Part shown: piece after piece, positions 1 to 6,045 of the stretch | How the letters are laid out: every line of letters begins with the position of its first letter | Position numbering within the stretch: the first letter of the stretch is position 1 | Assembly (NCBI GenBank): GCA_946408305.1 | Contig: CAMJRQ010000031.1 | Span: forward strand, 1 to 9,060 | From: an uncultured Prevotellaceae bacterium | GTDB lineage: Bacteria; Bacteroidota; Bacteroidia; Bacteroidales; Bacteroidaceae | Reading direction: 5' to 3' | DNA length: 9,060 bases | The notes under the pieces: model-generated | The model's input: the letters and a program-made list of their open reading frames with translations, nothing else | What the model was told of the DNA's origin: nothing | Databases searched by the model: none | Made by a program: the position numbers and the translations under genes

Positions 1-12
1 TGCAAGCTATTT

Positions 13-30
13 GGCCTTTCAGGCCGTTTT
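13..30 (+). terminator. possible short terminator hairpin
   Basis: GGCCT (13-17) and AGGCC (21-25) form a perfect 5-bp stem around the loop TTC, followed directly by GTTTT. This resembles a weak intrinsic terminator that would end a + strand transcript entering from the left. The stem is short and the T run has only four bases before it turns into CCCC, so it may be chance or part of a longer intergenic element. No gene end is visible upstream. Confidence 0.25.
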
Positions 31-80
31 CCCCGGACACCAATGGTTTGCAATAGATTCTTCCCCCGCTCAACAAAATC

Positions 81-97
81 AAAGCAAGCTTTGCTTT
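81..97. repeat. small perfect inverted repeat overlapping the -33 box
   Basis: AAAGCAA (81-87) and TTGCTTT (91-97) are perfect reverse complements around the loop GCT. The TTTG of the proposed metG -33 element (90-93) lies in the loop and right arm. It could be an operator-like dyad, a terminator for upstream transcription (the right arm is followed by TTCT), or a conserved way of presenting the promoter box. The sequence alone does not decide between these. Confidence 0.4.
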
Positions 98-121
98 TCT
101 GCTCGCTTCTTCGTATCTTTG
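90..121 (+). promoter_or_regulatory. Bacteroidota-type promoter for metG
   Basis: TTTG at 90-93 and TATCTTTG at 114-121 match the Bacteroides primary-sigma consensus (TTTG at -33, TAnnTTTG at -7) with a 20-nt spacer, inside the usual 19-21 range. Transcription would be expected to start a few bases after 121, giving a leader of roughly 30 nt before the ATG at 161. The leader is A-rich (for example AAAATTATAAATAA) with no clear Shine-Dalgarno sequence, as is normal for this phylum. This is the only well-formed promoter I found in the window. Confidence 0.75.
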
Positions 122-160
122 TGCGCAAAATTATAAATAAGGACAAACCACAAGGAATAC

Positions 161-2218
161 ATGGAAAAGAATTTCAAGAGAACCACAGTGACCTCGGCAC
201 TGCCCTATGCCAACGGGCCGGTGCACATCGGCCACCTGGCCGGAGTCTACGTGCCGGCCGACATCTACGTGCGCTACCTGCGGCTCAAAGGCCGCCCCGT
301 GCTCTTCATCGGCGGAAGCGACGAGCACGGAGTGCCCGTCACCATCCGCGCCCGCAAGGAGGGCATCACCGTGCAGCAGGTGGTGGACCGCTACCACACG
401 CTCATCAAGGACTCGTTCGAGCGCTTCGGCATCTCGTTCGACGTCTACAGCCGCACCACCAGCCCCACCCACCACAAGCTGGCCAGCGACTTCTTCCGCA
501 AGCTCTACGACGACGGACGGCTCGTGGAGCAGGTGACCGAGCAGTTCTACGACCCCGAGACGGGACGCTTCCTCACCGACCGCAACATCCGCGGCGAATG
601 TCCCCGCTGCCATGCCAAGGAGGCCTATGGCGACCAGTGCGAGGCCTGCGGAGCCACCCTCTCGCCCGAGGAACTCATCAACCCCTACAACGCCGAGACG
701 GGCAACCCGCTCGTGCGCAAGGCCACGAAACACTGGTACCTGCCGCTCGACCGCGACCAGGAATGGCTTGAGAAATGGATTCTGGAGGAGCACAAGGAGT
801 GGCGCTCGAACGTCTACGGCCAGTGCAAGTCGTGGCTCGACGGCGGACTGAAGCCCCGCGCTGTGACCCGCGACCTCGACTGGGGCATCCCCGTGCCCAT
901 CGAAGGGGCCGAGGGCAAGGTGCTCTACGTGTGGTTCGACGCCCCCATCGGCTACATCTCGAACACCAAGGAGCTCTGCGACCAGCACCCCGAGCTGGGC
1001 TCGTGGGAGACGTGGTGGAAAGACCCCGAGACACGCCTCGTACACTTCATCGGCAAGGACAACATCGTCTTCCACTGCATCGTCTTCCCCGCCATGCTTC
1101 GGGCCCACGGCGAATACATCCTGCCCGACAACGTGCCGGCCAACGAGTTCCTCAACCTGGAGGGCAACAAGATTTCCACCTCGAAGAACTATGCCGTCTG
1201 GCTCAACGAATACCTCGACGAACTGCCCGGCCGGCAGGATGAGCTGCGCTACGTGCTGACGGCCAACGCACCCGAGACGAAGGACAACGACTTCACTTGG
1301 GCCGACTTCCAGGCTCGCTGCAACAACGAGCTGGTGGCCGTCTACGGCAACTTCGTGAACCGCGCCCTGCAGCTCACCCAGAAATACTACGAGGGACAGG
1401 TGCCCCAGCGCGGCGAGTTCACGGACTATGACCGCCAGACGCTCAGCGAGTTCCGCGACGTGAAGGCACGCCTCGAACAGCTGCTCGAGCACTTCAAGTT
1501 CCGCGAGGCACAGAAGGAGGCCATGAACCTGGCACGCATCGGCAACAAATACATCGCCGACTGTGAACCCTGGAAACTCATCAAGACCGACCCCGAGCGC
1601 GTGAAGACCATCATCAACATCTCACTCCAGCTCACGGCCAACCTGGCCATCGCCTTCGAGCCATTCCTGCCCTTCAGCAGCCAGCGCCTGCGCCGCATGC
1701 TCGGCATGGACGAGTTCAGCTGGGAAGACCTGGGAAGCACCGAACTGCTCGCCACCGGGAAGCAGCTGCCCAAACCCGAACTGCTCTTCACGAAGATTGA
1801 GGACGACGTGGTGGCCGCGCAGACCAAGAAGCTCGAGGACACCATCCGCCGCAACCAGGAGGAGGCCTACCGTGCCGCCGAGGTGAAGCCCACCATCCCC
1901 TTCGACGACTTCGAGCGGCTCGACATCCGCGTGGGACTCGTCAAGGCCTGCGAAAAGCTCAAGAAGAGCAAGAAGCTGCTCAAGTTCACCCTCGACGACG
2001 GCTCGGGCCACGACCGCACCATCCTCTCGGGCATCGCCCAGTGGTACGAACCCGAACGGCTCGTGGGCCAGCGCGTGCTCTTCATCGCCAACCTGGCCCC
2101 GCGCCAGATGATGGGCGAAGAGAGCTGCGGCATGATACTCAGCGCCGTGAACTACGACGGCAGCCTGAGCCTCACCACCACCATGGGAGAGGTGAAGCCC
2201 GGCAGCCAGATATCGTGA
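161..2218 (+). CDS. metG: methionyl-tRNA synthetase
   Basis: This cytoplasmic class I aminoacyl-tRNA synthetase charges tRNA-Met with methionine using ATP, for both initiation and elongation. The 685-residue product is the full length expected for the long form of the enzyme. The Rossmann catalytic core carries the HIGH motif at residues 22-25. A zinc knuckle in the connective peptide has Cys147, Cys150, Cys160 and Cys163 (two CxxC pairs). The signature loop is KISTS at 337-341, a variant of KMSKS. An alpha-helical anticodon-binding domain covers about 370-550. A C-terminal EMAPII/Trbp111-like OB-fold tRNA-binding domain runs from about 583 to 685, beginning with [12 protein letters not shown], and commonly supports dimerisation and tRNA binding in this family. 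The ATG at 161 starts directly at the conserved N-terminus ([10 protein letters not shown]) and lies about 30 nt after a good promoter. Third positions are almost all G/C. The next gene is 220 bp away across a repeat region, so MetRS is probably expressed on its own. Confidence 0.97.
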   Translation: MEKNFKRTTVTSALPYANGPVHIGHLAGVYVPADIYVRYLRLKGRPVLFIGGSDEHGVPVTIRARKEGITVQQVVDRYHTLIKDSFERFGISFDVYSRTTSPTHHKLASDFFRKLYDDGRLVEQVTEQFYDPETGRFLTDRNIRGECPRCHAKEAYGDQCEACGATLSPEELINPYNAETGNPLVRKATKHWYLPLDRDQEWLEKWILEEHKEWRSNVYGQCKSWLDGGLKPRAVTRDLDWGIPVPIEGAEGKVLYVWFDAPIGYISNTKELCDQHPELGSWETWWKDPETRLVHFIGKDNIVFHCIVFPAMLRAHGEYILPDNVPANEFLNLEGNKISTSKNYAVWLNEYLDELPGRQDELRYVLTANAPETKDNDFTWADFQARCNNELVAVYGNFVNRALQLTQKYYEGQVPQRGEFTDYDRQTLSEFRDVKARLEQLLEHFKFREAQKEAMNLARIGNKYIADCEPWKLIKTDPERVKTIINISLQLTANLAIAFEPFLPFSSQRLRRMLGMDEFSWEDLGSTELLATGKQLPKPELLFTKIEDDVVAAQTKKLEDTIRRNQEEAYRAAEVKPTIPFDDFERLDIRVGLVKACEKLKKSKKLLKFTLDDGSGHDRTILSGIAQWYEPERLVGQRVLFIANLAPRQMMGEESCGMILSAVNYDGSLSLTTTMGEVKPGSQIS

Positions 2219-2225
2219 CTTGGAA

Positions 2226-2316
2226 GGAACAGCGAAACAGGAACAGCGAATTAAGCGAATTTCCTTCTCCACAAGAAATAATTCGTTGAATTCGATAAAT
2301 TCGCTGTTATAACAAA
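2226..2316. repeat. intergenic palindromic repeat, copy 1 (with partial lead copy)
   Basis: The main copy spans 2236-2316 and is repeated at 2330-2419. Its left arm (2242-2261) and right arm (2289-2308) are reverse complements at 18 of 20 positions, enclosing a 27-nt loop. The right side is built from 9-bp units starting AATTCG (from 2280, 2289 and 2298). The left arm holds the complementary units starting CGAATT. This copy has two left units against three right units. A truncated lead copy precedes it: GGAACAGCGAA occurs at 2226-2236, 2240-2250 and, in copy 2, at 2334-2344. The right arm runs into the perfect palindrome TGTTATAACA (2305-2314). The element starts a few bases after the metG stop. 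No T run follows the hairpin, so it is not a classical terminator for + strand transcripts. Confidence 0.85.
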
Positions 2317-2329
2317 AAGTCAGAGGAAA

Positions 2330-2419
2330 AACAGGAACAGCGAATTAAGCGAGTTAAGCGAATTTCCTCTCCCACAAGAAATAATTCGTTGAATTCGATA
2401 AATTCGCTGTTATAACAAA
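2330..2419. repeat. intergenic palindromic repeat, copy 2
   Basis: This is a direct copy of 2236-2316. It differs by one extra 9-bp unit in the left arm and a three-base cluster of substitutions in the loop (2366-2368, CTC against TCT). Its arms, 2336-2364 and 2383-2411, are complementary at 24 of 29 positions. Three AATTCG-type units on the right (2383, 2392, 2401) face three CGAATT/CGAGTT units on the left. The palindrome TGTTATAACA recurs at 2408-2417. The copy ends 19 nt before the flippase ATG, so in a read-through transcript the hairpin would sit in the flippase leader. No TAnnTTTG promoter was found in this gap. Confidence 0.87.
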
Positions 2420-2438
2420 CATCCGCAGAGGCATAGCG

Positions 2439-3893
2439 ATGAGCACCAACCTGAAACACCGTGCTGCGCAAGGATTTGCGTGGGGCCTGCTGAACAACGG
2501 CACCGTGCAGCTGCTGGGTGCCCTGTTCGGCATCCTGCTGTTGCGCCGGCTCGACACGGCGGACTATGGCAAGATCACCGAGCTGATGATTTTTGCCTCG
2601 CTGGGCAGCATCCTTCAGGAGAGCGGCTTCATCGCGGCCCTGTGCAACCTGAAGACGCCCTCGCACCGCGACTACAACGCCGTCTTCTGGTGCCAGGTGG
2701 CCATCGGCACGACGCTCTATGCCGTGCTCTTCTTCTGCGCCCCCCTCATCGTGGGGCTCTATCGCGATGCGCCGCCCGTGGCACTGGCACGCGTCCTCTT
2801 CCTGGGATTCTTTTTCAGCAGCCTGGGGTCGGTGCAGCGAGGCTACCTCTTCGTAAACCTCATGAACCGCCAGGTGGCCCTGATAGCCATCGCCTCGGTG
2901 GTGGTGTCGGGCTGCGTGGCCGTGGCGATGGCCTATGCGGGTATGGGCTACTGGAGCCTGGCAGCGCTGAACGTGCTCTACATCCTCGGAGTGACGGTGC
3001 TGAGCTGGTGGGTGTCGCCATGGCGCCCGTCGCTCCAGATCGACCTGCGGCCAGCCCGACACATGTTCGGTTTCGGCAGCCGCCTGCTCCTGACGAACAT
3101 CGTGAACAGCCTGAGCAGCAACATCTTCGGTCTGTTGCTGGGCCTGTACTATGGCGAGCACCAGACCGGCATCTATGGCAACGCCCGCAAGTGGGAAGAC
3201 ATGTCGGCCAACACCATCAACGGCATGGTGACGGGCGTGGCACAACCCGTCCTGTCGCGCGTCAGCGACGACCCCGAGCGCTACAAACGGGCCTTCCGCA
3301 AGATGCTGCGTTTCGTCTCGTTCGTCTCCTTCCCCTGCATGCTGGGCATGGGACTGGTGGCCCGCGAGTTCCTGCTCATAGTGGTGGGCCCAAAGTGGGA
3401 GGAGAGCGCCCTGCTGCTCTCGATGCTGAGTATCTACGGAGCCTTCGTGCCGCTCGCCACGCTCTTCAGCCAGCTGACCATCAGCCAGGGGCGCAGCCAA
3501 ATCAACATGTGGTGCACCATCACGCTGAGCCTGCTCGTCGTGGGCGGGCTCGTGGCGCTCCACCCACAAGGCGTCTACGTGATGGTTGCCTACTTCATCT
3601 GCGTGAACCTTGTGTGGCTGCTCGTGTGGCAATGGTTTGCCTGGCGGCTCATCGGGCTCACGTTGTGGCAGACGCTGCTCGACGTCGTGCCCTTCCTCCT
3701 GATTAGCCTGACGGTGATGACCATCACCTGGTGGGCCACGCGCGGCATCGGGAACCTGTGGCTGCTGCTCGCAAGCCGTGTGGCGATGGCCGCTGCGCTC
3801 TATCTGGGCATCACCTACCTGAGCGGAGCCCGCATCATGCGCGAGGCCTTGGAATTCGCATTTTCAATCATTCATAAACCCAAAGAAGTATGA
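2439..3893 (+). CDS. polysaccharide/O-antigen flippase (MOP superfamily, Wzx/TuaB-like)
   Basis: This is an inner-membrane protein of 484 residues with about 12-14 hydrophobic segments spread over the whole length. That length and layout are typical of MOP-superfamily lipid-linked oligosaccharide exporters. Family-like features include the N-terminus with a GFAWGLLNNGTVQ segment (residues 12-24) followed by LLLRRLDTADYG (33-44). The central section has SRLLLTNIVNSLSSNIFGLLLG and YYGEHQTGIYGNARKWEDM (214-255). A cytoplasmic stretch follows, containing QPVLSRVSDDPERYKRAFRKML (269-290). These fit the Polysacc_synt_3/WzxC-type branch. The inferred role is moving undecaprenol-linked glycan units across the inner membrane for surface polysaccharide assembly. 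The substrate cannot be told, and no glycosyltransferases lie next to it here. The ATG at 2439 was chosen because it opens directly into the family-like N-terminus. The stop codon overlaps the next start (ATGA, 3890-3893), suggesting translational coupling. The upstream gap carries hairpin repeats but no clear promoter. Confidence 0.87.
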   Translation: MSTNLKHRAAQGFAWGLLNNGTVQLLGALFGILLLRRLDTADYGKITELMIFASLGSILQESGFIAALCNLKTPSHRDYNAVFWCQVAIGTTLYAVLFFCAPLIVGLYRDAPPVALARVLFLGFFFSSLGSVQRGYLFVNLMNRQVALIAIASVVVSGCVAVAMAYAGMGYWSLAALNVLYILGVTVLSWWVSPWRPSLQIDLRPARHMFGFGSRLLLTNIVNSLSSNIFGLLLGLYYGEHQTGIYGNARKWEDMSANTINGMVTGVAQPVLSRVSDDPERYKRAFRKMLRFVSFVSFPCMLGMGLVAREFLLIVVGPKWEESALLLSMLSIYGAFVPLATLFSQLTISQGRSQINMWCTITLSLLVVGGLVALHPQGVYVMVAYFICVNLVWLLVWQWFAWRLIGLTLWQTLLDVVPFLLISLTVMTITWWATRGIGNLWLLLASRVAMAAALYLGITYLSGARIMREALEFAFSIIHKPKEV

Positions 3894-4687
3894 AAAATGT
3901 TTATTGGCGGGCGACACTGGCTGCCCTGCTCTATCTGGTGATGCAGGCCCTCTTGGGCGGTCTGCTGTCTGTTTTCATGTTGTTTTCTAAACCAGACAGC
4001 CCGGCACTGCTGGCCGTGGTTGGCACGTTGCTCGGGGCTGTGGCCACGAGCCTCATCCTGTGGTGGCGGAAGATGGTGCGCCTGCCCGAGAGTTTCTCGA
4101 CGGCCCATGTGCGCTGGCCCCTGGCCTTGCTGGCCATAGTGGGAGTCATCCTGGGCATCATGGCCACCAACCTGCTGGGCGAGCAAATCAACCTGCCCAA
4201 CCTGATTGAGGCCGAGATGATGGAGATGGCCCGCCTGCCGCTGGGCGTGCTGACCATTGCCGTGGTGGGCCCTGTGGCCGAGGAACTCATCTTCCGCGAG
4301 GCCGCCGAGGGGTCGATGCTGCGCGCCGGAGTGCGCCCCTGGAAAGCCATCGTCTTCAGTGCATTCCTCTTCGGCATCATCCACCTGAACCCCGCCCAGG
4401 TGTTCTTCGCCTTCATCATCGGCCTGATGCTGGGGCTCATCTACTATTGCACGGGCTCGGTGGTGCTGACCTCGCTGCTCCACATCCTGAACAACAGCGT
4501 GGCCGTCGTCGAGATGAACCTGCTGGGCGAGCGGGCCGAGGATTTCACCTACACCGAATGGCTGGGGCTGGGCACCGCGGGCACATGGATTCTTATTACC
4601 ACACTGGCCATCGCCAGCGCCGCCCTGCTATGGAAGTACTGGAAAATGAGCATGGCAACCGAAGAAGAACACGAAACCACTCTCTGA
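3890..4687 (+). CDS. CPBP-family intramembrane metalloprotease (Abi/CAAX-like)
   Basis: This is a 265-residue polytopic membrane protein with all three CPBP (Rce1-like) motifs. Motif 1, EExxxR, is Glu131, Glu132 and Arg136 (EELIFR). Motif 2, FxxxH, is Phe161 and His165. Motif 3, HxxxN, is His198 and Asn202. In characterised family members these residues form the active site of a glutamate-dependent intramembrane protease. Hydrophobic helices lie at about 7-33, 38-58, 77-95, 117-130, 153-187, 189-205 and 228-249. The C-terminal tail is short, acidic and polar (ATEEEHETTL). The start codon overlaps the flippase stop by four bases, so the two are very likely co-translated. Bacterial CPBP proteins have diverse roles (bacteriocin self-immunity, protein maturation) and prenylated CAAX proteins are not expected here, so the substrate is unknown. 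Coupling to a flippase hints at an envelope role, but that is inference. The motifs make family assignment firm; function is open. Confidence 0.9.
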   Translation: MKNVYWRATLAALLYLVMQALLGGLLSVFMLFSKPDSPALLAVVGTLLGAVATSLILWWRKMVRLPESFSTAHVRWPLALLAIVGVILGIMATNLLGEQINLPNLIEAEMMEMARLPLGVLTIAVVGPVAEELIFREAAEGSMLRAGVRPWKAIVFSAFLFGIIHLNPAQVFFAFIIGLMLGLIYYCTGSVVLTSLLHILNNSVAVVEMNLLGERAEDFTYTEWLGLGTAGTWILITTLAIASAALLWKYWKMSMATEEEHETTL

Positions 4688-4699
4688 CTTCCAATAACT

Positions 4700-6010
4700 A
4701 TGAAAAAGTTCCTCTTGCTTGTGCTCCTTATGAGTTTCGGACTCGGGGCAATCAACCTGTCCGCCCGGGAAGCGAAAGAACCGCGCATGGACCGCTCGCG
4801 GCTGAACATCGGGGCATACATCCTGCAGCCCTATGCCCGCACGGAACAGCATGTGAAGGACATCGCTGCCTGCGGCATAGACTTCATGACCTGCGTGCCC
4901 TACGACAAGCCTCTGCTCGACCTCTTCGAGAAACACGGCGTGGGAGCCATCGTGAGCGGAGTGGTTCCCGGCTGGTGGGGAGGCAATGGCAAGAACGCGG
5001 GTACGCTCAGCAAGAAGAATCCCATGGAGGCCTACGAGGCGGCCGCAGACAAGTTCCGCGACCACCCAGCCGTCTGGGGCATCGACATAGGCGACGAGCC
5101 GTCGGCACTGGACTTCCCCTACTACGGAAAGGTATTCCGCCGCATCGAGGAACTGTTCCCTCACCAGTTCCCCTACCTGAACCTCTACCCGAATTATGCC
5201 TCGGTATCACAGAACACCGCCGAGCAGACCGTCAACCAACTGGGCACACCCACCTATCAGCAGCACATTGCCGAATACGTGAAAAACGTCCCGTCGGATT
5301 ACATCTGCTACGATTTCTACCTCTACAGCATCAACGTCTGGCAGGCCTACGAGAATCTGCGCATCGTGGCCGATGCCGCTCTCGGCTCGGGCCGAAGCAT
5401 GTGGATTGTGCTGCAAGTGAACTCGAACGATGCCAAGAAGTGGATCAGCGAGAACCAGCTGCGTTTCCAGGCCTACAGCGCGATGGCTTTCGGTGCCGAA
5501 AACATCATCTGGGGTTGCTACACGGCGGGCTGGTGGTATAACAATGTACTCGACACGGCGGGGCAGAAGACCCAGCAATACGAGAAACTGAAACGCATCA
5601 ACAAGGAGATTCACACCTTAGCCCCGGCCTACATGAAGTACCGCCGCGTTCGCACCGACTTCGTTTCCTTCCAGGGAACCAAGTGGCTGCAAGGCGTGGG
5701 GCAGCAGAGCATGAGCAGTTTCTCAAACGGCATCTTCAGCAATCTGGCCACCACCGACCATTCGCCGCTCGTCATCGGAACGATGATTTCACGCCAGGGC
5801 GACGGCAATCAGGCTCTCTTCGTCTGCTCGGCCGACGACCCTTATGACGAGCACAACACGCTGCACACGCTGACGTTCCGTTCGGACGGCCGCCGCGTCT
5901 CGGTTCAGGGAACAGAAGGGCCCGTCGAAGTCCAGGTGGCATCAGACGGCACCTACAGCGTGAGGCTTGCATCCAATCAAGGCATACTCATCGAAGCCGT
6001 AAGATATTGA
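4700..6010 (+). CDS. secreted TIM-barrel glycoside-hydrolase-like protein
   Basis: The 436-residue protein has a clear Sec signal peptide (MKKF, a hydrophobic core, then LSA before REA; cleavage near residue 22) and no lipobox Cys, so export to the periplasm or beyond is expected. The body reads like a (beta/alpha)8 barrel. There are alternating strand-like segments such as NIGAYILQPY (36-45), GVGAIVSGVV (80-89), AVWGIDIGDEP (124-134), YICYDFYLY (201-209), SMWIVLQVNS (233-242) and ENIIWGCYT (267-275). The DEP motif (Asp132-Glu133-Pro134) sits where clan GH-A enzymes carry the acid/base glutamate after strand 4. A beta-rich C-terminal domain covers about 345-436, as in many glycosidases. At the strand where a nucleophile Glu would be expected the sequence has Gln239. 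I cannot assign a CAZy family. The gene starts 12 bp after the CPBP stop and is followed 35 bp later by another secreted protein, fitting one operon with the GH78 enzyme. Enzymatic activity and substrate are inference. Confidence 0.72.
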   Translation: MKKFLLLVLLMSFGLGAINLSAREAKEPRMDRSRLNIGAYILQPYARTEQHVKDIAACGIDFMTCVPYDKPLLDLFEKHGVGAIVSGVVPGWWGGNGKNAGTLSKKNPMEAYEAAADKFRDHPAVWGIDIGDEPSALDFPYYGKVFRRIEELFPHQFPYLNLYPNYASVSQNTAEQTVNQLGTPTYQQHIAEYVKNVPSDYICYDFYLYSINVWQAYENLRIVADAALGSGRSMWIVLQVNSNDAKKWISENQLRFQAYSAMAFGAENIIWGCYTAGWWYNNVLDTAGQKTQQYEKLKRINKEIHTLAPAYMKYRRVRTDFVSFQGTKWLQGVGQQSMSSFSNGIFSNLATTDHSPLVIGTMISRQGDGNQALFVCSADDPYDEHNTLHTLTFRSDGRRVSVQGTEGPVEVQVASDGTYSVRLASNQGILIEAVRY

Positions 6011-6045
6011 GTACGCAAAACAAATCTACCTAAAAAAACTTTCAG

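Noticed and set aside
126..133. CAAAATTA, a minus-strand match to TAnnTTTG (possible divergent promoter)
   Set aside because: The nearest CAAA on the expected side (144-147) leaves a spacer of only 10 nt, and no minus-strand gene starts to its left in the window.
43..771. Plus-strand open frame overlapping the start of metG
   Set aside because: The Arg/Pro/His-rich product is an out-of-frame reading of metG. The segment before 161 is promoter and leader.
131..1492. Long minus-strand open frame (453 codons) opposite metG
   Set aside because: Its predicted protein is a low-complexity Val/Ala/Leu/Gly/Glu-rich string with no domain. It is the antisense shadow of a gene with strong third-position G/C bias, and the + strand MetRS is unmistakable.
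2242..2308. Intrinsic terminator for metG
   Set aside because: The stem is AT-rich and imperfect with a 27-nt loop, and it is followed by ATAACAAAAAG rather than a T run.
2236..2419. CRISPR-like array
   Set aside because: Only two adjacent repeats of 81-90 bp, no short unique spacers of uniform length, and no cas genes. The internal structure is 9-bp modules in a palindrome.
2307..3632. Minus-strand open frame (441 codons) opposite the flippase
   Set aside because: The product is His/Gln/Glu-rich without recognisable domains and mirrors the flippase codons. Its C-terminal end is just translated repeat sequence.
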